DNA from: Tepidicella baoligensis
Lineage (GTDB): Bacteria > Pseudomonadota > Gammaproteobacteria > Burkholderiales > Burkholderiaceae_C
Direction of reading: 5' to 3'
Assembly: GCF_013432195.1 (NCBI RefSeq)
Contig: NZ_JACCDB010000006.1
Coordinates: forward strand, 113,844-146,927
DNA: 33,084 nucleotides
The notes below the pieces were generated by a model that saw nothing but the letters and a program-made list of their open reading frames with translations, ran no database searches and was not told where the DNA came from. This document shows, one piece after another, positions 1-7,441 of this stretch. Within the stretch, counting starts at the first letter, position 1, and every line of letters starts with the position of its first letter. Both the position numbers and the translations under genes were made by a program.

Positions 1-263
1 GTGGCAGTTCGGGCTGGTGAAGGTCAGGTTCCGGGGGTTGGCGAAGAACACGGCCCACGTGGTCACCCTCTTCGCGCTGTCGAACCTGTGGATGGCGCGC
101 AAGAAGTTGATGGCGATGGTGGGAGTCGTCCGCCTGCAGATGGCATGACGCACGAACAACGCGGCGCGATGCGCCCAAAATCCTCGAAGCGCCGGCACTC
201 TTCCGGGCCGAACCAGTTCGCACGGCTCAATGCCATCGCGTTCTTGCCCTGTTCAGACCTTCC
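1..263 (+). mobile_element. Right end of an IS5-family insertion sequence
   Basis: The outer 20 bp (244-263) read on the minus strand as GGAAGGTCTGAACAGGGCAA. This resembles the GGAAGGT-starting terminal inverted repeats of the IS5 subgroup. The next four bases, CTAA (264-267), fit the YTAR target duplication of this group. The element sits just downstream of the EexN-like gene (stop at 278), so it separates that gene from whatever followed on the minus strand. Confidence 0.7.
2..148 (+). CDS. IS5-family transposase, C-terminal fragment (cut by window start)
   Basis: Frame 2 reads 48 residues to a TGA. The piece contains VKVRFRGLAKNTAHVVTLFA, which matches the conserved C-terminal RGL-KN-----LFALANL region of IS5-group DDE transposases. 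The catalytic residues lie upstream of the window and cannot be seen. The recognisable terminal repeat about 95 bp after the stop supports the assignment. The element probably still has an intact right end; whether the transposase is whole is unknown. Confidence 0.8.
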   Translation, partial: WQFGLVKVRFRGLAKNTAHVVTLFALSNLWMARKKLMAMVGVVRLQMA

Positions 264-277
264 CTAACCGCCAACAG

Positions 278-556
278 TCAGAACTTCGGCGATTCTTTCG
301 GTGGCGCGTACGGGGTTTCGCCGTCGCCATAGAACCGCTTGCGCGTGGCTTCGGCGACCCGGTTGCACAGAAGGTCACCCAACTTGGGGCGGCCGGCTTT
401 GCATTGCCGCCGCAGCTCCTTGAGCCGTTCGGGGTTGGCTGCCAGTTCTTCCACCGTTGGAATGCTGACCTCTGAGACGGCGGCCTTTTGAGGCGTCTCG
501 GACTGGCCGCAGGCTGTCAGGGCTGCCACGAACAGGAAGGGGATGATCTTCTTCAC
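278..556 (-). CDS. EexN/TrbK-like entry-exclusion lipoprotein
   Basis: A 92-residue protein with a lipoprotein signal peptide: a short Lys-rich start, a hydrophobic core, then lipobox LTAC with Cys16 as the predicted acylated residue. The mature part is small, charged and has two further cysteines. It carries the SxPTVEELAANPERLKELRRQC-type segment with a downstream LCNRVAEAT stretch that is typical of EexN/TrbK-like exclusion lipoproteins in Tn4371-type ICEs. Such proteins are thought to block redundant uptake of the same element. The start is GTG (554-556). It overlaps the TGA of the LysR gene, so the pair looks translationally coupled. The family call rests on length, lipobox, cysteine pattern and context. 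Confidence 0.7.
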   Translation of the reverse strand: MKKIIPFLFVAALTACGQSETPQKAAVSEVSIPTVEELAANPERLKELRRQCKAGRPKLGDLLCNRVAEATRKRFYGDGETPYAPPKESPKF

Positions 557-1497
557 GGCCTCGGTTCCTCCGGTGGATCGGGATGGAGGTCCGGTATGGG
601 CCCGGGCGACTCCGGTGACTCGACGGCCTGCACGCGCTCAATGAACCGCGCCAGCACATCGGACGAGTTGCCTTCGAGACGCAGCAGGTAAGTTGTCAAA
701 GGCGGCACGCGCGATGCCAACGGCCGGGCCACGACGCCAGGCTCGCGATTGGCAGCAATGCGTGCGGCGCCGACCAGTCCCAGCGCGAAGCCGGCTGATA
801 CCAGGGCCATCATCAGGTCAGTGGATGCCACCCGCTCTGCAATCAGTGGCTCCATATCCGCGCGGCGTAGCACCCGCTCAACGTGCTTGGCATGGCCTTC
901 ACATGCCTGTGGATCGCACAAGACCAACGGATAGCGCAAAAGTTCGTCTAAAGGAATGCGCTTATGTGCCAGTAGGGGGTGCCGAGCGGGCACTGCCACT
1001 ATCAGCGCATCGCTCCAAGCGGGCACGGAAACGATGCCATTGCCAACTTCGTTGGACTGGGCGAACCCTACGTCATAGAGATCGTCATGTAGCCCTTTGA
1101 TCTGCTGCGACAGCGGCACCTCGAAGAGGCGAATCTCGACCTCAGGTTCTTCTTGGCGACAAAGTACAAGCAAAGCGGATAGGCGCGACAGCGTGATACC
1201 GTCGGACAGAGCCACGCGCAGTTGCCTGTGAAAGCCATTGGCTGCCGCTTTCACGCTGTCACGCGCTTGTTCCAAGGCAGCAAACACGCGACGCACGTGC
1301 TCAAGGAACAGATTCCCGGCTCGGGTTAGCCGCGTGCTGCGTGTGGTGCGAGCAAACAAAATCACGCCTAGTTCTTCTTCCAGTTCCTTGATGGCGCGCG
1401 ATAGCGGCGACTGCTCGATATACAATCGCTCGGCGGCGCGGGCGAAGTGGAGTTCTTCGGCCACAGCCAGAAAGCAGCGCAAATGACGAAGTTCCAT
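553..1497 (-). CDS. LysR-family transcriptional regulator (ICE backbone, TraR-like position)
   Basis: A protein of 314 residues, normal for the family. The N-terminal winged HTH is clear: MELRHLRCFLAVAEELHFARAAERL, then QSPLSRAIKELEEELGVILF, within about residues 1-60. The substrate-binding domain follows (about 90-295), and the C-terminal tail is Pro/Glu-rich. ATG at 1497 is chosen because it gives the canonical LysR N-terminus and has an AGGA ribosome site 8 bases upstream. The longer frame to 1572 would read through an antisense transposase remnant. It overlaps the EexN-like gene. In Tn4371-type ICEs a LysR regulator sits in this position near traG, so it is more likely an element regulator than the alkane-pathway regulator; no effector is evident. 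Confidence 0.85.
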   Translation of the reverse strand: MELRHLRCFLAVAEELHFARAAERLYIEQSPLSRAIKELEEELGVILFARTTRSTRLTRAGNLFLEHVRRVFAALEQARDSVKAAANGFHRQLRVALSDGITLSRLSALLVLCRQEEPEVEIRLFEVPLSQQIKGLHDDLYDVGFAQSNEVGNGIVSVPAWSDALIVAVPARHPLLAHKRIPLDELLRYPLVLCDPQACEGHAKHVERVLRRADMEPLIAERVASTDLMMALVSAGFALGLVGAARIAANREPGVVARPLASRVPPLTTYLLRLEGNSSDVLARFIERVQAVESPESPGPIPDLHPDPPEEPRP

Positions 1498-1559
1498 ATC
1501 CCGTTCCTCACTAGGTGACTGGCAAAGCCTTGTGGTGATGCATGGCCGAGTGACCTGCC

Positions 1560-2045
1560 CCAACGCGCGCATTGCCTTCGATAAGTTCTACTTCGTTGCC
1601 CACGCCACAAGCGATGTTGACTAGACGCCTCACCTTGGACAGAAGATCGAACCGGATCTCGAGGGCTCATGCTGGGCGTTGATCAGAGACCGCATCCGCC
1701 AGCCCGCCTTCCTACGGGCCGATCTGAGCAGCCTCATCACCCAAGTTGCGACCAAGCGCACGGCGCGCGAGCCTTTACCGAAAGCGGCTGCACGAGTTCC
1801 CCGTTCGGAAGCAGACCATCGTTGCGTGCGAGATGCGCACCCAGTGGTACACGACCTTCATGCGCTCCGGGGTTGAGCCGAGGAGGGGCGCTTGTCTGAT
1901 CCGCAAACATTTCGAGGACATCGTTGCCTAGACGCAAGTCCGTCAGACCAACGGCTTCTTCCATGCGGCTAAGCGCAAGGCGCGCGTCTACCCGCTTCGC
2001 CACCAGGTGAACCGTATTCTTCCTGAGCACAGGCAAGCACAACTT
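1560..2045 (+). pseudogene. Degenerate ISL3-family transposase remnant
   Basis: The region translates in pieces to ISL3 transposase. ARIAFDKFYFVAHATSDVD is followed by an in-frame TAG (1621 region). The frame then continues with KIEPDLEGSCWALIRD and LSSLITQVATKRTARE. After a frame change come LYRKRLHEFPVRKQTIV, MRSGVEP and LIRKHFEDIVA, with a TAG where Trp is expected. Last are TQVRQTNGFF and HAAKRKARVY. At least one frameshift, two stops and an internal deletion make it non-functional. The 1573-2178 stretch holds nothing else I recognise; 2046-2178 looks empty. It is in the same orientation as the second ISL3 remnant at 13.4 kb. Confidence 0.8.
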
Positions 2046-2178
2046 CGTTCAGATAGGCCCGCAACTGCTTAACCCACGCAAAGTCGGAAAGAGTCTGTAG
2101 CGAAAGAGCCCTTGATTCACCTCCAGACTTGCTTGGGTAAACTGAAAATCCTTTCAAATTGGTATGAATTTCTCGCCG

Positions 2179-3915
2179 TCACCCACGCAGGGCGTTGACG
2201 AAAATCCTCGGCAGCTTGGTCCAGCTGGGTTTGAACTGGAAGTCGGTCAAGAGACGGCCAATCACATCTTGCCGCCGGTTCGTGATGAACCAAGGTGGCC
2301 GAGGAAGGAGCGTTGGATGCAGTGAGAGCAGACTGCGAGGGAATGGTCGCCATGGGGCGGATATGACGGTACGCTCCGTTCCTTCAAGCATGAACGAGTT
2401 ATGTACCGTCCCAATACCAGATTGCGGATCGCGCGACGACCCTCCGGGAAATCCTCCCCAGGGGCAGGGTGCAAGCAGAAATCCCAATCCGGTCCAAGCA
2501 TTCACGGCGATGGTGCCGTAGCGCAGCTTTTGAAGCAGTTCTTCGAAGCGTTGACGACCGATCTCTCGCACAGTCTTGGGGTGAATCAGAATATTTGCCC
2601 CCAGGGTGCCGTACAAACGGTCATTAGCGTACGCAATGGCTGATTCAAGGTACGACCCCGCATCTTTATATTCGAAGGACTTTATTGCTAACGCCGTGCC
2701 GAAGACTTCGTGCTGCGCCAGCCATGGCTCATCGCCCCGATCCATGTTCGCAAGAATGCACGCAGGCGCAAGCAGACCACGGTCGATCGCATCCGAACCT
2801 CCGGCGTGGGCGGCAAACTCTTCGATGCGCTGCTCGTTGCCAGGGTAGTAGGCCTCCCGCTGCCCGAAGCGCGACATGACATTGGACACAGCAGCCAAAA
2901 GTTTGTCCGTGTGTCGCCAGCCACGAGGCACGATCAAGGTTTGGCACGCCACGCAGTTAAAGCCGGAGTTGTGCAACTTGTGCGTTGCTATCTGTTCGGC
3001 CTGAAAGCGGATGTCCGCGTTCGACCACGGCCCGGGCACCACAATGGTGGGGCAGACTGCGCCCAGTTCGGACGTGATCTTTCGATGGTTCTTCGGTGTA
3101 TTCGCGGCCTTGTTGCGTGCGCCTTCTTCTCCGATGCCCCAGACGATGGCATCGTGGGTGGCCTTTGCGCCGGTGATGTGGATTTCCTCTACCAGCGGAT
3201 GCTCGCACAGGTAGGCACCCACGGCGCCATCGCCGCGAATGATGCGTAGCGCGTCGCATTCGATCAGGGGCCGCAGGGCTGCCTTGAGATAGTCGGTCAG
3301 GTAGTCGTTGACCGGATTCATCTTCAGCAGAACCACCTGGTTTTCGATAAACAGCTTCTGAAATGCATCGAGAGGCGAGATGGCCGCGATGTTGCCTGCC
3401 CCCAAGACTAGGGCCACCTTACCGCGCCGCTGTTCGGGAGGGATGTCATAGGCGACCGCCGCATGTTGAGCGAGACTGGCCTCGGAGATTCCCTTTTGCA
3501 TCCAGACTTCAGCTGAGACCCCGGATAGGAGCAACCGATCCCAGATCGAATGGGGCAGAACTCTAACCGCCAATTGCCCATTCTTGAGGTGGCCCAAGGG
3601 CAAGTGCTCAAGATATTCCTTTCTATCAATGGCACCGAGTGTCTGCATCAACCCGTTGCAGGCGCCCATGAGGGCGTAGGGGCCGGAGAGCCATTCCTCC
3701 CCGGCCAGCGGCGATGCATGCGGAATGCGCTTCTTCCGGGCAGCTGTCTCCGCCCACCCCTGCGCAACCTGCATCAGCGCTGGCTTGATGCGGCCGAGAA
3801 TAGCAATCCGATCGGCGACCGAGGTTTTTGCCCAGTGGTGCTTGGCCCCATCCAGTGCCTGCAAGTCCTGATCCAACAGGGCCTGAATATCGAAATTTGG
3901 GAGAGCGGCCCCCAT
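2179..3915 (-). CDS. NAD(P)-dependent aldehyde dehydrogenase
   Basis: A 578-residue ALDH-superfamily protein, longer than the usual ~490 because of N- and C-terminal extensions. The cofactor fold shows VALVLGAGNIAAISPLD near residue 168. The general-base region is KITSELGA (Glu283). The nucleophile region is SGFNCVACQTLIVP, where Cys321 aligns with the catalytic cysteine. The long C-terminal extension (from about residue 515) is Pro/Arg-rich and of unknown role. It probably oxidises the fatty aldehyde made by the GMC dehydrogenase to the acid. The start is ATG at 3915, directly overlapping the synthetase stop as TGATG; a GTG one codon earlier is the alternative. It is the last gene of the catabolic operon. 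Substrate chain length cannot be read from sequence. Confidence 0.88.
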   Translation of the reverse strand: MGAALPNFDIQALLDQDLQALDGAKHHWAKTSVADRIAILGRIKPALMQVAQGWAETAARKKRIPHASPLAGEEWLSGPYALMGACNGLMQTLGAIDRKEYLEHLPLGHLKNGQLAVRVLPHSIWDRLLLSGVSAEVWMQKGISEASLAQHAAVAYDIPPEQRRGKVALVLGAGNIAAISPLDAFQKLFIENQVVLLKMNPVNDYLTDYLKAALRPLIECDALRIIRGDGAVGAYLCEHPLVEEIHITGAKATHDAIVWGIGEEGARNKAANTPKNHRKITSELGAVCPTIVVPGPWSNADIRFQAEQIATHKLHNSGFNCVACQTLIVPRGWRHTDKLLAAVSNVMSRFGQREAYYPGNEQRIEEFAAHAGGSDAIDRGLLAPACILANMDRGDEPWLAQHEVFGTALAIKSFEYKDAGSYLESAIAYANDRLYGTLGANILIHPKTVREIGRQRFEELLQKLRYGTIAVNAWTGLGFLLAPCPWGGFPGGSSRDPQSGIGTVHNSFMLEGTERTVISAPWRPFPRSLLSLHPTLLPRPPWFITNRRQDVIGRLLTDFQFKPSWTKLPRIFVNALRG

Positions 3916-5555
3916 CACTGCGTGCTCTCCGTGGTATTGCCGGTCAGGAGGCTGCCGTAGGCTTCGCGGAGCCTGTTCTTGAGCACCTTCCCCGTGCCAC
4001 TGAGTGGCAACGCGTCAATGAAGACGGCTTTGTCGGGGATCTGCCAGTCCGGCAAACGTCCTTTGAAGAAGGCCAGAAGGTCCGCTTCGGACACATTCGC
4101 GCCTTCCTTTTTCACGGCGACCAGAACCGGTCGTTCGTCCCACTTCGGGTGGGGCACGCCGATGGCCGCCGCATTGGCGATGGCAGGATGTCCGATAGCG
4201 ATGTTCTCGATCTCGACCGATGAAATCCACTCTCCACCAGACTTGATGATGTCCTTGGCGCGGTCGCGGATGACCATATAGCCGTTGACATCAAGCGTTG
4301 CTATATCACCGGTGTCGAACCAGCCATCACTGGTCAGCGCACTGGATTCGGCGCCGAAGTAGCTGCTGACGATCCAGTGCCCCCTGATCTGTAGTTTGCC
4401 CGGGGATTTGCCGTCGTTCGGCAAGACTGCGCCGCCGTCATCGACCACGCGCAGCTGAACGCCGTAGGGTGGTCGTCCCTGCCCCAGTCGCACTTCGCTC
4501 TGCCGCTGAGGATCAAGATGGATGTGGCGAGCCAGTGGTTGATTCAGGGTGCCCAGCGGGCTCGTTTCGGTCATGCCCCAGGCATGGATCAGTTCGACAC
4601 CGAACTCGTCCCGGAACGCGGCGAACATCGACGGCGGCAGTGCCGCGCCGCCAACGATGGTGCGTTTCAAGCTTTTGGGCTTGGTGCCGCGCGCCCTCAA
4701 CGCCGCCAGCAGTCCCATCCAGATCGTGGGAACGCCAAGTGCCAGACCGACTTCCTCGTCGTCGATCAGGGTGGCGAGACTTGGGCCGTCAAGGTTCGGG
4801 CCAGGCAATACCAGTTTCGCTCCCTGCGCCGCCGCAATGTAGGGCACTCCCCAGGCGTTGACGTGAAACATGGGAACAACCGGCATGACAGCATCGCGGG
4901 CCGAAATGCCAATGCCATCCGGGCTGTTGCCCGCCAATGCATGCAGCACCGTGGAGCGGTGGCTGTAGAGCACACCCTTCGGATGTCCCGTGGTGCCGGA
5001 GGTGTAACACAGCGACGAAGCTAGTTCCTCGTCAATACTCGGCCACTGATAGTTGGTGTCGCCCGAGGCGACCACCTCATCGTAGAACTGCAAGCCATCC
5101 AACATGTCCGATGCCTTCTCATCGCGCGGCCCCATGAGGATGACGTGTTTGACGGTACTCAATGCCGACCGAAGCTTGGCCACGATGGGTAGAAAGGTCC
5201 GGTCGATGAACAACACCTGATCATCGGCATGGTTGACGATGTAGATCAGGGTTTCGGCGGACAGGCGCGGATTGACCGTGTGGCACACCATGCCCGCGCC
5301 GGAAACGCCATAGTAGATTTCCAAGTGGCGCCGATTGTTCCAGGCGATAGTCGCACAGCGGTCGCCCGATTGCACGCCCAGTTTGGCCAACGCCGACGAC
5401 AGGCGTCGCGCATTGATCTCGACTTGACCCCAAGTCGTGTGTTCGGTCCCGCCCGTGGTGTTGACGGAGACGACTGGCGTATCGGCGTGGTAACGCGCTG
5501 CATGGGTGATGAGACTGGAGACGAGCAAAGGCTCGCGCATCATTTTTCCGAGCAT
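3915..5555 (-). CDS. alkK: AlkK-like medium/long-chain acyl-CoA synthetase
   Basis: An AMP-forming acyl-CoA ligase of 546 residues, the same length as classical AlkK. The P-loop YTSGTTGHPKG is at residues 184-194. The A5-type segment HAWGMTETSPLG lies near 324, GWFDTGD at 411-417, and the hinge/core RAKDIIKSGGEWISSVEIEN at about 432-451. The C-terminal LSGTGK carries the catalytic Lys523. It activates the fatty acid produced upstream to its CoA thioester for beta-oxidation. The start has only a weak purine-rich ribosome site. It overlaps the aldehyde dehydrogenase start and follows the dehydrogenase gene after a 128-bp gap that holds a beta-barrel remnant. The gene symbol is by family resemblance and context. 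Confidence 0.88.
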   Translation of the reverse strand: MLGKMMREPLLVSSLITHAARYHADTPVVSVNTTGGTEHTTWGQVEINARRLSSALAKLGVQSGDRCATIAWNNRRHLEIYYGVSGAGMVCHTVNPRLSAETLIYIVNHADDQVLFIDRTFLPIVAKLRSALSTVKHVILMGPRDEKASDMLDGLQFYDEVVASGDTNYQWPSIDEELASSLCYTSGTTGHPKGVLYSHRSTVLHALAGNSPDGIGISARDAVMPVVPMFHVNAWGVPYIAAAQGAKLVLPGPNLDGPSLATLIDDEEVGLALGVPTIWMGLLAALRARGTKPKSLKRTIVGGAALPPSMFAAFRDEFGVELIHAWGMTETSPLGTLNQPLARHIHLDPQRQSEVRLGQGRPPYGVQLRVVDDGGAVLPNDGKSPGKLQIRGHWIVSSYFGAESSALTSDGWFDTGDIATLDVNGYMVIRDRAKDIIKSGGEWISSVEIENIAIGHPAIANAAAIGVPHPKWDERPVLVAVKKEGANVSEADLLAFFKGRLPDWQIPDKAVFIDALPLSGTGKVLKNRLREAYGSLLTGNTTESTQ

Positions 5556-5569
5556 TTTTCTACTTTCTT

Positions 5570-5683
5570 TCAGAATTGGTATTTGAGGCCGGCGTGGACA
5601 ACCAGAGGATTGAGGCGACTGGAGACTGAAGTAGACGGTCCACCAAGCGCAGGCAACGTGCCAGCGGCCTTTAAGAGGTTTTT
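5570..5683 (-). pseudogene. Remnant of an outer-membrane beta-barrel gene (OmpW/AlkL-like C-terminus)
   Basis: The gap between the alcohol dehydrogenase and the synthetase genes is open on the minus strand, in the same frame as the dehydrogenase stop, until a TGA at 5570-5572. It ends SSRLNPLVVHAGLKYQF-stop. A final aromatic residue after alternating hydrophobics is the usual terminal strand signature of Gram-negative outer-membrane barrels, and NPxVVHAG-x-KYxF recalls OmpW-family ends. There is no start or body, so it is a leftover. AlkL, an OmpW-family hydrocarbon importer, belongs to classical alk operons; identifying the remnant as alkL is inference. Confidence 0.5.
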
Positions 5684-7375
5684 CTATTGGTATGCAGATT
5701 TACCTGAGGAGTGCGCTCTCGTATGCTTGGCGTTCGTTTTTCGGGAAATCTGGGCTGGGTGTCCATGTGCTCGTTTAATGAGGTCCGCCGCCCTCTCGGC
5801 GATCATGATCGTTGGCGCGTTGGTGTTGCCGCTGATCAAAGTCGGCATGATGGAGGCATCGACGACTCGCAAACCTTGCAGACCATGTACCTTCAGCTCC
5901 GCATCGACCACGGCCATTGGGTCCACACCCATCTTGCAGGTGCCGACCGGGTGGTAAATGGTGTCGGATCGATCTCGAATGAGCTGGACCCATTGCGCAT
6001 CACTCATGCCATCGGTAACGCCGAATAGTTCGCGCCCACGGTACTTGGCCAAGGGGGATGCCAGCATGATCTCTCGTGTGGCCTTGGCCCCTTGGACCAG
6101 GAGCTTCACGTCACGCTCGTCAGACAGGAAGCGCGGATCGATTCCTGGGTCGTCCAGCGGGTTGGGTGATTGCAAGAACACCTCGCCACGCGAGTAAGGG
6201 CGCAGATTGCAGACGTGGCACGAGTAACCATACCCAACATGCAGTTTGCGCGCGTGGTCGTCCACGATCGAGATCACGAAGTGCAGTTGCAAATCCGGCC
6301 GATCCACGTCAGGGGCGCTCTTGAAGAATGCGCCGCCCTCGGCAAATGGGGTGGCAAGCATACCGCTGCCATCCTTGCGCCAACTGGCGATGTGGCCCAG
6401 CATGTTCACTGACCCTCTGAGTCCGATGCCGAAGTTGTCCGCGTCCCGGGTGGTGTAGGCCAGAATGAAATCCAGGTGGTCCTGCAAGTTCTGGCCAACA
6501 CCGGGTAACTCATGCACCATGCGGATCCCGTGATGGGTAATGTCTTCCGGGCGCCCGACGCCGGACAGCTGAAGAATCTGCGGTGAACCAAAGGCGCCGG
6601 CAGCCAGAATGACCTCCCGCTTGGCCCTGACCTCGTGTTCGGCACCGCCGGCATGGTAGGCCACGCCCACGGCGCGCTTGCCCTCGAAGATGATCCGGCT
6701 GGCGCGGGTATTCGTCTTGATCGTGAGATTCGGCCGTTGCCCCCGCAGAGGATGCAAGTATGCGGCTGCAGCGGAGCAACGCTCGCCTCGGCGGGCAGCA
6801 TCGTGGAATTGCGTGACCTGATACAAGCCAACGCCTTCGTTGTCTCCATCATTGAAATCGGCACGAAACGGAATGCCGCGCTGCTTGGCTGCCTCAATGA
6901 ACGCAAGCGTGATCGGCCTGGGGCTACGCTGCTCGGACACATGCAAAGGTCCATTCCCGCCATGGAGCTTGCTCGCTCCACGCTCGTTGTTCTCTGCCTT
7001 CAGGAAATACGGCAGCACCGAGTCCCAGTCCCACCCTTGACACCCCAGGTCGGCCCAGTGATCGTAGTCCTGACGCTGGCCCCGGACGTAGAGCATGGCG
7101 TTGATGGCCGAAGATCCGCCAAGGGCGCGGCCCCGCGGTTGATAGCCCCGCCGACCATTGAGGTTCGGCTGAGGTACCGTGTTCAATGCCCAGTTGTTGA
7201 TCTTGCCCCTGCCCGGCATCATGGCCACCGTTCCAGCAGGCATGCGGACGACCAAGGAGTCGCCTTGTCCGCCCGCTTCAAGCAGGCAAACACTGACGCT
7301 GGAATCTTCACTCAGCCGCGAGGCCAGGGTGGCGCCGGCAGAGCCGCCGCCTACGATGATGTAATCGAAATTCAT
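5684..7375 (-). CDS. alkJ: GMC-family FAD alcohol dehydrogenase (AlkJ-like)
   Basis: A 563-residue glucose-methanol-choline oxidoreductase. The FAD-binding start is MNFDYIIVGGGSAGATLASR (Gly9, Gly11, Gly14). The first GMC signature is PRGRALGGSSAINAM (about 79-93), and the second is AGAFGSPQILQLSG (about 255-268). The active-site segment YHPVGTCKMG carries the catalytic His. The C-terminal VVDASIMPTLISGNTNAPT closes the FAD/substrate domain with the expected Asn/Thr pair. It oxidises the primary alcohol from the hydroxylase to the aldehyde, probably passing electrons to the quinone pool as AlkJ does. The C-terminal tail after RAADLIKRA is extended by about 27 polar residues. It lies 66 bp after the hydroxylase; no strong ribosome site is visible. 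Confidence 0.88.
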   Translation of the reverse strand: MNFDYIIVGGGSAGATLASRLSEDSSVSVCLLEAGGQGDSLVVRMPAGTVAMMPGRGKINNWALNTVPQPNLNGRRGYQPRGRALGGSSAINAMLYVRGQRQDYDHWADLGCQGWDWDSVLPYFLKAENNERGASKLHGGNGPLHVSEQRSPRPITLAFIEAAKQRGIPFRADFNDGDNEGVGLYQVTQFHDAARRGERCSAAAAYLHPLRGQRPNLTIKTNTRASRIIFEGKRAVGVAYHAGGAEHEVRAKREVILAAGAFGSPQILQLSGVGRPEDITHHGIRMVHELPGVGQNLQDHLDFILAYTTRDADNFGIGLRGSVNMLGHIASWRKDGSGMLATPFAEGGAFFKSAPDVDRPDLQLHFVISIVDDHARKLHVGYGYSCHVCNLRPYSRGEVFLQSPNPLDDPGIDPRFLSDERDVKLLVQGAKATREIMLASPLAKYRGRELFGVTDGMSDAQWVQLIRDRSDTIYHPVGTCKMGVDPMAVVDAELKVHGLQGLRVVDASIMPTLISGNTNAPTIMIAERAADLIKRAHGHPAQISRKTNAKHTRAHSSGKSAYQ

Positions 7376-7441
7376 AAGAGCCCACGAAGGAGCCGATGGC
7401 TCCGAATTGAAAGAAGGGAGTGGAGGGAGCAGCGAGCGTGT

